DNA of 64,000 nt from Nitrosarchaeum sp. Lineage in GTDB: Archaea; Thermoproteota; Nitrososphaeria; Nitrososphaerales; Nitrosopumilaceae. The stretch is taken from positions 62,001 through 126,000 of the forward strand of contig JAILWJ010000001.1 in the NCBI GenBank assembly GCA_025699025.1, read 5' to 3'. This document shows, piece after piece, positions 56,889 through 64,000 of the stretch. The position numbers and the translations under genes were made by a program. The notes beneath the pieces were generated by a model. The model worked only from the letters and a program-made list of their open reading frames with translations. It was not told the origin of the DNA and searched no databases. Within the stretch, counting starts at the first letter, position 1. Each line of letters begins with the position of its first letter.

Positions 56889-57344
56889 ATGCCTAGTCGT
56901 CAAGATCAAGTTTGGATCCAGCTATGGAAAGACAATGCCCCAGAGATTAGGGAGAGAATTGTGGGCTGGCGTAAGGAAAATGCCATTACCCGAATCGACA
57001 AACCAAGCAGATTGCAAAGGGCACGAAGACTGGGCTACAAGGCAAAGCAAGGAATCGTTGTTGTCAGAATGAGAGTGGGAACCGGCGGTATGCGAAAACA
57101 AAGACCTACTGGCGGTAGACGTCCCAAGCATCTTGGTGTTTTGAGGATCAAAGCAGATGACGACATGAAGACAGTATCTGAGCGCAGAGCTCTTGAGCGT
57201 TATCCAAACCTGAAACTTTTGGGTTCCTATTTTATCTACAAAGACGGCATGCACTATTGGTTTGAAGTCATAATGGCAGACCCGTCCCATCCAAGAATTG
57301 CCCAAGACAAAGAATTAAGACAGAGATTGGCATTATCTGCATAA
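56889..57344 (+). CDS. rpl15e: Ribosomal protein L15e (eL15)
   Basis: A 151-residue large-subunit protein. The sequence contains GWRKENAITRIDKPSRLQRAR-like basic segments, VRVGTGGMRKQRPTGGRRPK (residues about 58-80) and DPSHPRIAQDKELR near the C-terminus, all standard for the family. The ATG at 56889 gives the canonical MPSR start. An ATG 8 bp upstream is out of frame. It is separated by one base from the next gene, at 57346. Confidence 0.95.
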   Translation: MPSRQDQVWIQLWKDNAPEIRERIVGWRKENAITRIDKPSRLQRARRLGYKAKQGIVVVRMRVGTGGMRKQRPTGGRRPKHLGVLRIKADDDMKTVSERRALERYPNLKLLGSYFIYKDGMHYWFEVIMADPSHPRIAQDKELRQRLALSA

Positions 57345-57345
57345 A

Positions 57346-58212
57346 TTGAAATCTCTGCTGTTTGTTTTACTTTTAGTTCTAGTATTTACTCCTGCATTTG
57401 GTCAGTTGCTCTCTGATAGGACTGGTCTTGTAAACCGTCTTGATGTCCAGACTGGCGGTCATTCTTTTGAAGTCGAGTCTGTTTCAAACTATGAAATAAC
57501 TGATCATACATTTAACAAAGATGAAAAGCGACTGACAGTTTTCATCAACAGCGGTCTTGAAAACAATATTGGTGAGATGATTATCCCAATATCCCTGCTT
57601 AGCGGGAACTTTACATTTTATCTCAATGACCAGCAGTACCATCCTATAGTAAAATCAAGTGACCGGATATCGTTTATCACGCTAAATTTCACTGGAAAGG
57701 GTGACAACAAAATAGATATCATTGGGACTACGGTATTCTCTGGACTGGAAGAAAAAATACCAGAACCAATTGTAGAATCTGAACTGATTCCAGAGGGTGG
57801 TGGCTGCCTGATTGCAACTGCCATATATGGTACAGAGCTTGCGCCGCAAGTCCAGCAGTTGCGGGAAATACGTGATGATAAACTAATGCAGACTAGTTCT
57901 GGAAGGTCATTTATGGAGTCATTTAATGGATTTTATTATTCCTTTAGTCCTACAATTGCCGACTATCAGCGGGAAAATCCACTATTCAAAGAATCTGTGA
58001 AGATATTTCTTACACCCATGCTCACCTCTCTTTTGATTCTCAATCATACTCCAATGGATGATGAATCTGAGGTTGTAGGTATGGGGATTGGTGTGATTCT
58101 CTTGAATGTGGGCATGTATGTTGTTGCACCTCTAATTTTGGTAACGCAATTGAAGCAACTATACTCTCGTATCGCCTTGAGAACTGCAGGCAATTCACAT
58201 GATAACTGCTAA
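57346..58212 (+). CDS. Exported membrane protein with CFI-box C-terminal domain
   Basis: 288 residues starting with TTG. Signal peptide at 1-19 (LLFVLLLVLVFTPAFGQ), a beta-rich domain (about 25-140), then the segment GGGCLIATAIYGTELAPQVQ with LREIRDDKLMQTSSGRSF and FNGFYYSFSP, known as the CFI-box domain, whose role is unknown. A hydrophobic stretch (GMGIGVILLNVGMYVVAPLILV) lies close to the end. No function can be given. It is close to rpl15e and probably co-transcribed with it. Confidence 0.68.
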   Translation: MKSLLFVLLLVLVFTPAFGQLLSDRTGLVNRLDVQTGGHSFEVESVSNYEITDHTFNKDEKRLTVFINSGLENNIGEMIIPISLLSGNFTFYLNDQQYHPIVKSSDRISFITLNFTGKGDNKIDIIGTTVFSGLEEKIPEPIVESELIPEGGGCLIATAIYGTELAPQVQQLREIRDDKLMQTSSGRSFMESFNGFYYSFSPTIADYQRENPLFKESVKIFLTPMLTSLLILNHTPMDDESEVVGMGIGVILLNVGMYVVAPLILVTQLKQLYSRIALRTAGNSHDNC

Positions 58213-58238
58213 AATACTAGTGCAAAAAATCATCCCAT

Positions 58239-58472
58239 GTGGGAAAGAAAGAAGCTGTTGCATTTTTGAAGAAAAGTAACAAGTCAATCATCAAAGCATG
58301 GGAGACATACAAGTCTGAGATTGGGCGGACAGAAAACACAAAGCTTGATGATGTGTTTCAGAAGATGTTCAAGGCCTGGACTATATCTAATCAAAAGGCA
58401 ATTGATCTACTTGAGAGCAAACCCCACAATGAAAGAAACCCAACTAAAAACAAACCAAAGCCGAAAACCTAG
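58239..58472 (+). CDS. Small helical protein of unknown function
   Basis: 77 residues from a GTG start. The sequence is mainly helical and charged (KKEAVAFLKKSNKSIIKAWETY, residues 3-24; then an acidic-basic helix and a lysine/proline tail). The family is unknown to me. It lies 26 bp after the CFI-box gene and shares a CTAG with the convergent thioredoxin-fold gene, which supports it being a real gene. Confidence 0.55.
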   Translation: MGKKEAVAFLKKSNKSIIKAWETYKSEIGRTENTKLDDVFQKMFKAWTISNQKAIDLLESKPHNERNPTKNKPKPKT

Positions 58473-59158
58473 TCTTCTGCTAGCAGCTTTTTAATCCATG
58501 CCTCAATGTCAGTTGACTGGCCAAAAGACACGTCTCTTAGAATGCCCTTTCTGTCCACCAAGATTGTAGATGGCGTTCCTTGGAGTGAGAACTTTTCAAA
58601 CGTCTCTGCTGCATACTCTTTTGATTTCATATAGTCCTTGACTCGCTGAATTATCTGTTTTCTGTATTCCTCTGGCTGTGAGTCAAAGTCGGGGATTTGA
58701 GGATAGATGAACTGAAGGATTTTTTCCTGGCTTATCTCGCCGCTGGTCTTTGTCAAATTATCCATGGCAAGCGGAAACGGGATTTTGTATTTGATCTTGT
58801 CTCCTGGCTGTAACTGCCCATACATCTCTAGTGCCTTTTGGGTCTCTCCTATTACCTTGCCTGTCTCTGCCAGCATTCTCAGGTTTTCTATGGTATTTTT
58901 GTCAAAATCCTCAAACGCTGTGGCAATTCCTATGACCCTGACTCCGTCATCCTTGTATTTGTTGTAAATGTTGATGGCCTCTGGAATCCCATATATGAAA
59001 CATCCAGGACAGTTTACCTGAAAGACCTCTACTAGAACAATGTGATCTTTTTCTTGATCAAAGTTTGTGGGTGCGCCTTGTACCCACTCTGACACCCCAA
59101 AATTTGGTGCTTTTTGTCCAATCACTGCACTCATAATTGCCACTGTAATTTTTTCCAT
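58469..59158 (-). CDS. Thioredoxin-fold (TlpA/peroxiredoxin-like) oxidoreductase
   Basis: 229 residues. The redox motif CPGC lies in EVFQVNCPGCFIY near residue 52, in the position of the thioredoxin CxxC. The conserved cis-proline region is LQGTPSTILVDRKG near 197. A large helical insertion (about 75-185) separates them, as in TlpA-like proteins. No signal peptide is visible, so it is probably cytoplasmic. Likely substrates are disulfides or peroxides. The alternative start is the ATG at 59134. Confidence 0.8.
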   Translation of the reverse strand: MEKITVAIMSAVIGQKAPNFGVSEWVQGAPTNFDQEKDHIVLVEVFQVNCPGCFIYGIPEAINIYNKYKDDGVRVIGIATAFEDFDKNTIENLRMLAETGKVIGETQKALEMYGQLQPGDKIKYKIPFPLAMDNLTKTSGEISQEKILQFIYPQIPDFDSQPEEYRKQIIQRVKDYMKSKEYAAETFEKFSLQGTPSTILVDRKGILRDVSFGQSTDIEAWIKKLLAED

Positions 59159-59359
59159 TAAATAGATAACTATATGTCAAAATACGGATCAAACGTCCTA
59201 TTTTATTTTACAATTTCAACTTTTTTGTTTTGTCTTTTTCATCTTGAGATTTATGTGAAATGGTTGTAAATCATATTCAGGTTTCTACTGGTGATTCTGA
59301 TACGAGAAACGATTTCATTAGTGATAATAACCTTATTTGTAATATGCTAGAAAATACTA

Positions 59360-60688
59360 TTGGTAGCATTGGTGATAAAATCATTTAAATTCAGTACTCC
59401 AGAATTTACGTATCTAATTAGAAAAAAACTCTGGGCACAGGTTCTTGTGGCTTTATTTTTTGGATTGCTGTTTGGGATTTTTTTAGGACCTGAAACTGGA
59501 ATTGTTGATAAAACTACTGCAGATTTGATTACGGAATGGCTATCAATTCCTGCAAATCTATTTCTAAAGATAATACAAATGATTATCATACCATTAATTT
59601 TTGCATCAATAATACGAGGACTAACATCATCCGGAAGTATCGAACAGCTACAAAAGATAGGTTTGGGTGCAGCAGTGTATTTTGTAGTGACCACTGCAAT
59701 AGCTTTGACGATTGGTATTCTTGTAGTGACCACTATAGAACCGGGAAGTTTCATAGACAGCTCTTTACTCCGTGAAAGTTTTGAACTAGAAGATCTTGAA
59801 CCTGTTGAAAATTACGAGTTAACAATACATGATATCCCTCAGAGTGTTATCGGAATCATTCCAAGCAATCCCTTGTCGTCTTTCATGTCCGGTGAAATGT
59901 TAAGCATAATTGTTTTTGCATTGATCATTGGGGTTTCCATGATCTCATTGCCAAAACAAAGCTCACAACCAATTCTGGATTTATTGGAATCCGTCCAGAA
60001 AATCACTATGAAAGTAGTTTCGTGGGCAATGAGGCTGGCTCCCTTTGCAGCATTTGGACTGATAGCTGGAATTACATCAAAAGTAGGACTTTCCGCACTA
60101 ACCGGTCTTGGAGCTTACATGATCACAGTAGTTATCGGATTGGCTATGATGATGCTAGTGTACATGCTAATCATCAAAGTTTTTTCTAAAAGACCGTTAT
60201 TTGCCACATTTAAAATGATGCAGGATCCTCAGCTGCTTGCTTTTTCCACATCCAGTTCTGCTGCCGTCATGCCTCTGTCAATTAAAACTGCCGAAGAACA
60301 AATGAAGATCAAACCAAAAGTATCTCAATTCATCATTCCATTGGGAGCGACAATTAACATGGATGGAACTGCACTGTATCAAATTGTAGCAGTGTTCTTT
60401 TTGGCGCAGTTATTTAGCATTGACTTGAGCTTTACCACGATTTTATTAATTACATTGACTGCTCTTGCAGCATCTATTGGTGCACCATCAGCTCCTGGAA
60501 CTGGTATAGTAATTCTGTCGACGATTCTAATTGCCGCCGGAATCCCGCCTGTAGGCGTTGTTTTATTGCTTGGTGTAGATCGAATATTGGACATGACCCG
60601 AACCATGGTAAACGTTACAGGTGATCTGACTGCTTGTTTGTTTTTTGATAATAGAATCAAAGATGATATGGCGATAGAACCTGAATGA
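59360..60688 (+). CDS. Dicarboxylate/amino-acid:cation symporter (DAACS family)
   Basis: A 442-residue transporter, related to GltP/GltPh, for glutamate, aspartate or C4 dicarboxylates with Na+ or H+. The serine-rich hairpin FSTSSSAAVMPLS near residue 295, NMDGTALYQIVAVFF near 335 and the GLTSSGSIEQL segment are characteristic. About eight membrane helices. The start codon is uncertain: TTG at 59360, TTG at 59369 or GTG at 59372. The preceding 200 bp (59159-59359) is AT-rich without a gene. Confidence 0.88.
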   Translation: MVALVIKSFKFSTPEFTYLIRKKLWAQVLVALFFGLLFGIFLGPETGIVDKTTADLITEWLSIPANLFLKIIQMIIIPLIFASIIRGLTSSGSIEQLQKIGLGAAVYFVVTTAIALTIGILVVTTIEPGSFIDSSLLRESFELEDLEPVENYELTIHDIPQSVIGIIPSNPLSSFMSGEMLSIIVFALIIGVSMISLPKQSSQPILDLLESVQKITMKVVSWAMRLAPFAAFGLIAGITSKVGLSALTGLGAYMITVVIGLAMMMLVYMLIIKVFSKRPLFATFKMMQDPQLLAFSTSSSAAVMPLSIKTAEEQMKIKPKVSQFIIPLGATINMDGTALYQIVAVFFLAQLFSIDLSFTTILLITLTALAASIGAPSAPGTGIVILSTILIAAGIPPVGVVLLLGVDRILDMTRTMVNVTGDLTACLFFDNRIKDDMAIEPE

Positions 60689-60733
60689 TACATCGATTAA
60701 CCTAATATAGGACGCAAAGACCCTCAAAACCAA

Positions 60734-61222
60734 ATGCAAGTTGTAACTGATGATCGACTCCAGCTGTTTGCAGAGATGGAGGCAAAATATGAACAAAAGG
60801 ATACGGAATATTTTGTGAAGCTTTTAGATCATCCAGATTATGTTATTCGGACACGTGCAACCTGCATTTTGGTTGATTTTGGTGGCGAGGACAAAGTAGC
60901 ATATGTTGCAAAGGTGCTAAAAAATGATGAAAATGAACTGGTAAGACACGAGGCAGCATTCTCTCTTGGGCAGATGTGTTACTCTAGTGCAATAGGTCCG
61001 CTTGCAGATGCAACATTGCATGATCCTAGCATGTTTGTAAGACACGAGGCAGCAATTGCACTTGGCGTGGTTGGCTCTAAAGAGGCAAAAGAGACTCTGG
61101 AAAAGGCACTTGGTGATCCGGACAAGCCAGTTGTCGACTCTGCAATAGTTGCATTATCTAACATTCAATTTATGGAAAAGTTAAGTAAGAACGAAAAGTT
61201 TGCAAAACTGACAGGTGGATAG
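60734..61222 (+). CDS. HEAT-repeat protein resembling half of deoxyhypusine hydroxylase
   Basis: 162 residues of helical HEAT repeats. Two His-Glu motifs, His72-Glu73 (VRHEAAFSLGQM) and His104-Glu105 (VRHEAAIALGVVG), are 32 residues apart, close to the 33 between the paired iron-binding HE motifs of eukaryotic deoxyhypusine hydroxylase. That enzyme has two such halves and four HE motifs. This protein has one. A dimer could supply four. It is immediately followed (no gap) by the Kazal/cupredoxin gene. A plain PBS-lyase HEAT protein is the alternative. Confidence 0.7.
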   Translation: MQVVTDDRLQLFAEMEAKYEQKDTEYFVKLLDHPDYVIRTRATCILVDFGGEDKVAYVAKVLKNDENELVRHEAAFSLGQMCYSSAIGPLADATLHDPSMFVRHEAAIALGVVGSKEAKETLEKALGDPDKPVVDSAIVALSNIQFMEKLSKNEKFAKLTGG

Positions 61223-62266
61223 ATGAATTTCTCTTATGGTGTTATTGCAGCAGTTGGGTTTTTGGTTGCAATTTCGCTTGTTTTGATTTCGATATCACCT
61301 GATGATATTATAAAACCAAGAGCAGTTCCTGAAGATTTGCCAGAGATACCAGTTGAAGAGCCAGTTGTATGTACTATGGAGTATGCCCCAGTTTGTGGTG
61401 TAGATGGAGTCACTTATGGAAATATGTGCATGCTAAATGCGGCTAAGGTGAGTCTGGATTATATCGGTGAATGCATTGTGGCACAACCGGAACCTGAACC
61501 AATTCCAGAGCCTGAATCTGTTCCACCATCTACAATGCCTGATCTTCCGCAAACTCACACAGTTGTAGTTGCTGAAGGTTCTGGGACTCCAGGATGTGAG
61601 ATGACAAATGAGTGTTATCTGCCATACTCTCTTGAAGTTCGGGTTGGTGATACTGTGATGTGGAATAATGTAGACACTGCCGCACATACTGTTACCAGTG
61701 GAACTCTAACTGATGGTCTTGATGGTGTGTTTGATTCTGGTCTGTTTATGTCTGGAAATACCTTTGAATTTACTTTTGATGTATCGGGAACATATCCTTA
61801 TTTCTGCATGGTTCATCCTTGGATGATTGGGGAAATTATTGCAAGTGATATTGAAGAAGTTTCTGTTATGGAGCCAGTTGTGGAACCTGAATTGATATCT
61901 GAACCAGAACCTGTTGCCGAACCTGAACTGATTTCAGAATCCACGGTTGAGTCTCAATCTTTGCCAATGAGTGTCTCTGTTTCAATGCCTGCGGGCTCTT
62001 CTGTTCCTGGATGTGAGGAGACAAACTCTTGTTATATTCCATATAGAGCAAAAATTACTGTGGGTGGTACTGTTACCTGGAGTAATGATGATACTGCCGC
62101 ACATACTGTTACAAGCGGGAAACTACCTGAAGGACCCTCCGGAGTATTTGACTCTGGACTATTCATGGCAGGAACCACATATTCACACACTTTTGATAAA
62201 TCTGGAAACTATCCATACTATTGTATCGTGCATCCTTGGATGAGCGGTCTTGTTACTGTTGAATAG
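61223..62266 (+). CDS. Membrane-anchored Kazal plus double-cupredoxin protein
   Basis: 347 residues outside the membrane. An N-terminal anchor (about 5-28) precedes a Kazal-type inhibitor domain at about 49-85 ([16 protein letters not shown] with the expected cysteines). After a Pro/Glu linker come two plastocyanin-like domains (about 115-212 and 258-347), each with a type 1 copper set: His in AAHTVTSG, Cys in FCMVHPW or YCIVHPW, then His and Met (HPWM). Electron transfer is likely from the copper sites. The role of the inhibitor domain is unknown. Confidence 0.88.
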   Translation: MNFSYGVIAAVGFLVAISLVLISISPDDIIKPRAVPEDLPEIPVEEPVVCTMEYAPVCGVDGVTYGNMCMLNAAKVSLDYIGECIVAQPEPEPIPEPESVPPSTMPDLPQTHTVVVAEGSGTPGCEMTNECYLPYSLEVRVGDTVMWNNVDTAAHTVTSGTLTDGLDGVFDSGLFMSGNTFEFTFDVSGTYPYFCMVHPWMIGEIIASDIEEVSVMEPVVEPELISEPEPVAEPELISESTVESQSLPMSVSVSMPAGSSVPGCEETNSCYIPYRAKITVGGTVTWSNDDTAAHTVTSGKLPEGPSGVFDSGLFMAGTTYSHTFDKSGNYPYYCIVHPWMSGLVTVE

Positions 62267-62439
62267 ATGACAAGACTCTTGCACTTGACACATCAACTCC
62301 TCCAAAACATGTTGCTAATGGTAAAATGAAACAGCACGTACAAAATATGATTGTGCGCAATTAAAAATATACAAAGATGAAAAAATACTTTGAAGTAAGA
62401 ACATTTACTACACACATTTTGCTTGCTCATCTGTTCTAT

Positions 62440-63186
62440 TCAGATCAAAAATTCTGCGGCATTCTTCCCTTCCTGGGTTATCTTTATCCACCTGTTTCTT
62501 CCAATTTTTTCAATTTCGATAAACTTCCACTCATTTTCCAGCGGTGATATGATGTTCTTATCCAGGCTTGCAAATCTTGCTTGCGAATAGTTTGACTCTT
62601 CTGCCTTAACGGTGATGATTCCTTCTTTATCTGCAATCTCTGCCATCTCTTTTTTTGTAATTTTGCCGTTTTTTTGCCCGGAAATTATTTTCAGTGCCTG
62701 GAGCAGCTTGGGTTTTGGAATTTGTATCTCATAAGTCGGAAGTGGAATTGTATCTCTAATTCCAAATGATTGTTGTTTTCCCTCAAATGCCGCATATCTT
62801 TCAGGCTCTGCATAAAACGGCTGCAGAGTGTCGCACTCTTTGAGTACCATGCATGCCATCATGCATGCAATTGCCTGGATTTTAGATCCTGATGCCACAT
62901 TAACATAGATGTAGTTACCCTCTTCCTTCTCTATGATTTCTTTGATTGCCTTGATTGCTCCAAACAGGTTCAACCTGTCCGCATATGCGATCTGAAGTTC
63001 CACACCGAGTTTATTGCATTCTTTTTTTATCTTCTCAAGGTATGGTGCAGAAAGATCCTTTGAGCGATTGTCATGGGATAAAAGCCACAACTTATCTGCC
63101 TTTGTCTGTTTGAGCGGTATGGTGATTCTGTCCACTTCGAAGCCTAGTGGTGCGATATGGATTCTGAACGTGGTTAAATTTGTCAA
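62440..63186 (-). CDS. CARF-like winged-helix regulator (HFX_2341/DUF6293 family)
   Basis: 248 residues. The N-terminal Rossmann-like domain (about 5-150) begins IHIAPLGFEVDRITIP and includes YVNVASGSKIQAIAC, the type of ligand pocket found in CARF proteins. The C-terminal 80 residues form a winged helix (MAEIADKEGIIT, then GRNRWIKITQEG). CARF domains often bind cyclic oligoadenylates, but no CRISPR genes are in the window and the ligand of this family is not known. The start is TTG, with a palindrome just upstream. Confidence 0.72.
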   Translation of the reverse strand: MTNLTTFRIHIAPLGFEVDRITIPLKQTKADKLWLLSHDNRSKDLSAPYLEKIKKECNKLGVELQIAYADRLNLFGAIKAIKEIIEKEEGNYIYVNVASGSKIQAIACMMACMVLKECDTLQPFYAEPERYAAFEGKQQSFGIRDTIPLPTYEIQIPKPKLLQALKIISGQKNGKITKKEMAEIADKEGIITVKAEESNYSQARFASLDKNIISPLENEWKFIEIEKIGRNRWIKITQEGKNAAEFLI

Positions 63187-63227
63187 ATAGTATCTACAGT
63201 ATGCATACTATTGTGATGTTATATAAT
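63186..63227 (-). promoter_or_regulatory. Operator-promoter of the CARF-like gene
   Basis: On the minus strand a TATA box (TTATTATATAAC, 63216-63227) is followed by the perfect palindrome AGTATGCATACT (63198-63209). A wider inverted pair ATACTATT/AATAGTAT (63205-63212 and 63186-63193) also flanks the centre. The palindrome lies where a repressor would block initiation, suggesting autoregulation. Confidence 0.45.
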
Positions 63228-63250
63228 AATTTCTGTTGCATAACTAAAAC

Positions 63251-63410
63251 ATGAAACAAACAACCATAGTTCAAAATAACGAATTGATTACTCGTAATTT
63301 TTTCTATCCGAGAATTATTCGAGAGTTCGATGACAAGGATGAGCCCATGATGTACGGAGTGCGTAGGTGAGGATAACAAGATTGTCACCAAAGATCCTTT
63401 TAACAAGTAG
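63251..63410 (+). pseudogene. Small gene fragment broken by a frameshift
   Basis: A frame opens with ATG at 63251 and runs for 38 codons to MMYGVRR before a TGA at 63368. Removing one base at 63365 would continue into GEDNKIVTKDPFNK and a TAG at 63410, giving a 52-residue protein. I do not recognise it. The pattern is that of a recently broken gene, although a real 39-residue protein is also possible. It is not in an obvious operon. Confidence 0.4.
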
Positions 63411-63416
63411 AATCAA

Positions 63417-63659
63417 ATGACAGAGTTTAAAATTGAATCTATATAGCAAGTGATAGTTCATGATCTGATTCATGAAAGCATTGAAAATTTCTTGTACCAT
63501 TGCTATACGAGTATTATATTTCAAAAATCTGGGTTGACGGGAATGATTTTAAGCCGAGACTTGGTCAAAATATCTCAAAAAATTGAACAATATGGATTTC
63601 AATTAGATCGTGAAAGATATCCTTTCAGACAAGTAAAACAAATTGCATCTGATATTTAG
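63417..63659 (+). pseudogene. Small gene with an in-frame amber stop
   Basis: Six bases after the previous fragment, ATG at 63417 opens MTEFKIESI, then TAG at 63444, and the same frame continues 71 further codons to 63659 (from QVIVHDLIHESIENFL to RQVKQIASDI). Without the TAG the product would be about 80 residues. A GTG start at 63450 might still give a 69-residue protein. The family is unknown. The nearby frameshift suggests decay of a two-gene unit. Confidence 0.4.
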
Positions 63660-63704
63660 TTTTTTTATTTTATTTAATGAAATGAGAAAATATGTGTTTT
63701 CAAG

Positions 63705-64000
63705 CTAGTTCGCTCTAAAAATTCTTGATATTCCATTATGTTTTGAAATCTGAAAGATATTGTCCACATATGTCTCTAATTCTTTTTCATGAGAAACAAG
63801 CACAATCTGTTCTGACTTTAACTCGTCTAATAACTCTCGAATTTTTCCAAGCTGATTCTTGGAAAATCCATCAGTTGGCTCATCTAAAATCAACAAATTA
63901 GATTTCATAGACTCTGTCTCCTTTCTCATTAGTGAATTCAGGGTCAATCTATATGCTAGTGCAATACTTGTCTTCTCGCCACCCGACAAAAACCCAATCT
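63705..64000 (-). CDS. rad50: Rad50 ATPase, C-terminal part (cut by window edge)
   Basis: The C-terminal lobe of an SMC-like ATPase of the Mre11-Rad50 break-repair complex. The visible end contains the ABC signature LSGGEKTS, Walker [16 protein letters not shown] and the D/H-loop segment [11 protein letters not shown]. The N-terminal Walker A lobe and coiled coils lie beyond the right edge. Last residue region SRIFRAN. Other SMC-like ATPases are less likely, because the spacing between signature and Walker B is that of Rad50. Confidence 0.85.
   Translation of the reverse strand, partial: IGFLSGGEKTSIALAYRLTLNSLMRKETESMKSNLLILDEPTDGFSKNQLGKIRELLDELKSEQIVLVSHEKELETYVDNIFQISKHNGISRIFRAN

Noticed and set aside
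62263-62364. A 33-codon open frame after the Kazal/cupredoxin gene that reads like a protein end
   Set aside because: It has no start codon near its 5' end and follows a stop codon. It could be a remnant, but there is too little to call it.
62440-63186. CRISPR-linked Csa3-type regulator
   Set aside because: No repeats or cas genes are in the window, so only the CARF-like fold is claimed.

Overview
The window comes from an ammonia-oxidising archaeon of the Nitrosopumilales (marine group I.1a Thaumarchaeota / Nitrososphaeria). The evidence is a eukaryotic-like topoisomerase IB, eukaryotic-type ribosomal proteins L39e, L31e and L15e, an archaeal proteasome alpha subunit, DnaG and CTP-dependent riboflavin kinase, a copper nitrite reductase (NirK), a cupredoxin protein, the 3-hydroxypropionate/4-hydroxybutyrate carbon-fixation gene pair, and a large S-layer protein. 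DNA is AT-rich and genes are tightly packed. Many start with TTG or GTG about 25 nt after a TATA box, as expected for leaderless transcripts. I saw no rRNA, tRNA, CRISPR array or insertion sequence.

Layout. 1-8.8 kb: topoisomerase IB (cut by the left edge), SDR, DUF1998 helicase, orphan DNA methyltransferase, TatA, P-II protein, MFS transporter, methyltransferase, proteasome alpha. 8.9-15.1 kb: glutamate dehydrogenase, Toprim protein, glutamine amidotransferase, ADP-forming 3-hydroxypropionyl-CoA synthetase with its hydratase/dehydratase, IscA-like protein. 15.2-18.2 kb: DnaG, RibK, Usp, FAD synthase. 18.2-28.4 kb: one leftward run, argG-lysW2-argX-lysY-lysZ-lysJ-lysM-lysS-lysW1-lysX-lysK-dphB, a carrier-protein pathway serving both arginine and lysine and holding two LysW carriers. 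28.5-36.6 kb: NitT/TauT-type ABC importer, MFS transporter, methionine synthase split into two overlapping genes, MetF. 36.6-44.2 kb: Nudix, L39e-L31e, divergent FtsZ-like protein, tRNA methylthiotransferase, fumarase/aspartase, NirK, SerA. 44.3-46.4 kb: secreted and surface proteins.

46.4-56.3 kb is the most unusual part. Two paralogous putative DNA-binding proteins bracket a sensor kinase/response regulator pair, followed by the S-layer gene. The same 11-bp element (GGCATACCGCA), a fixed 9-nt gap and a very similar TATA region precede the second regulator, the S-layer gene and a short hairpin unit that looks like a small RNA gene with its own T-tract. A near-copy in reverse overlaps the start of the first regulator. 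I read this as an undescribed S-layer control circuit.

56.3-64 kb: L15e, small surface proteins, a thioredoxin-fold protein, a dicarboxylate transporter, a half-size deoxyhypusine-hydroxylase-like HEAT protein, a Kazal/double-cupredoxin protein, a CARF-like regulator with a palindromic operator, two decayed small genes, and the Rad50 C-terminus cut by the right edge.
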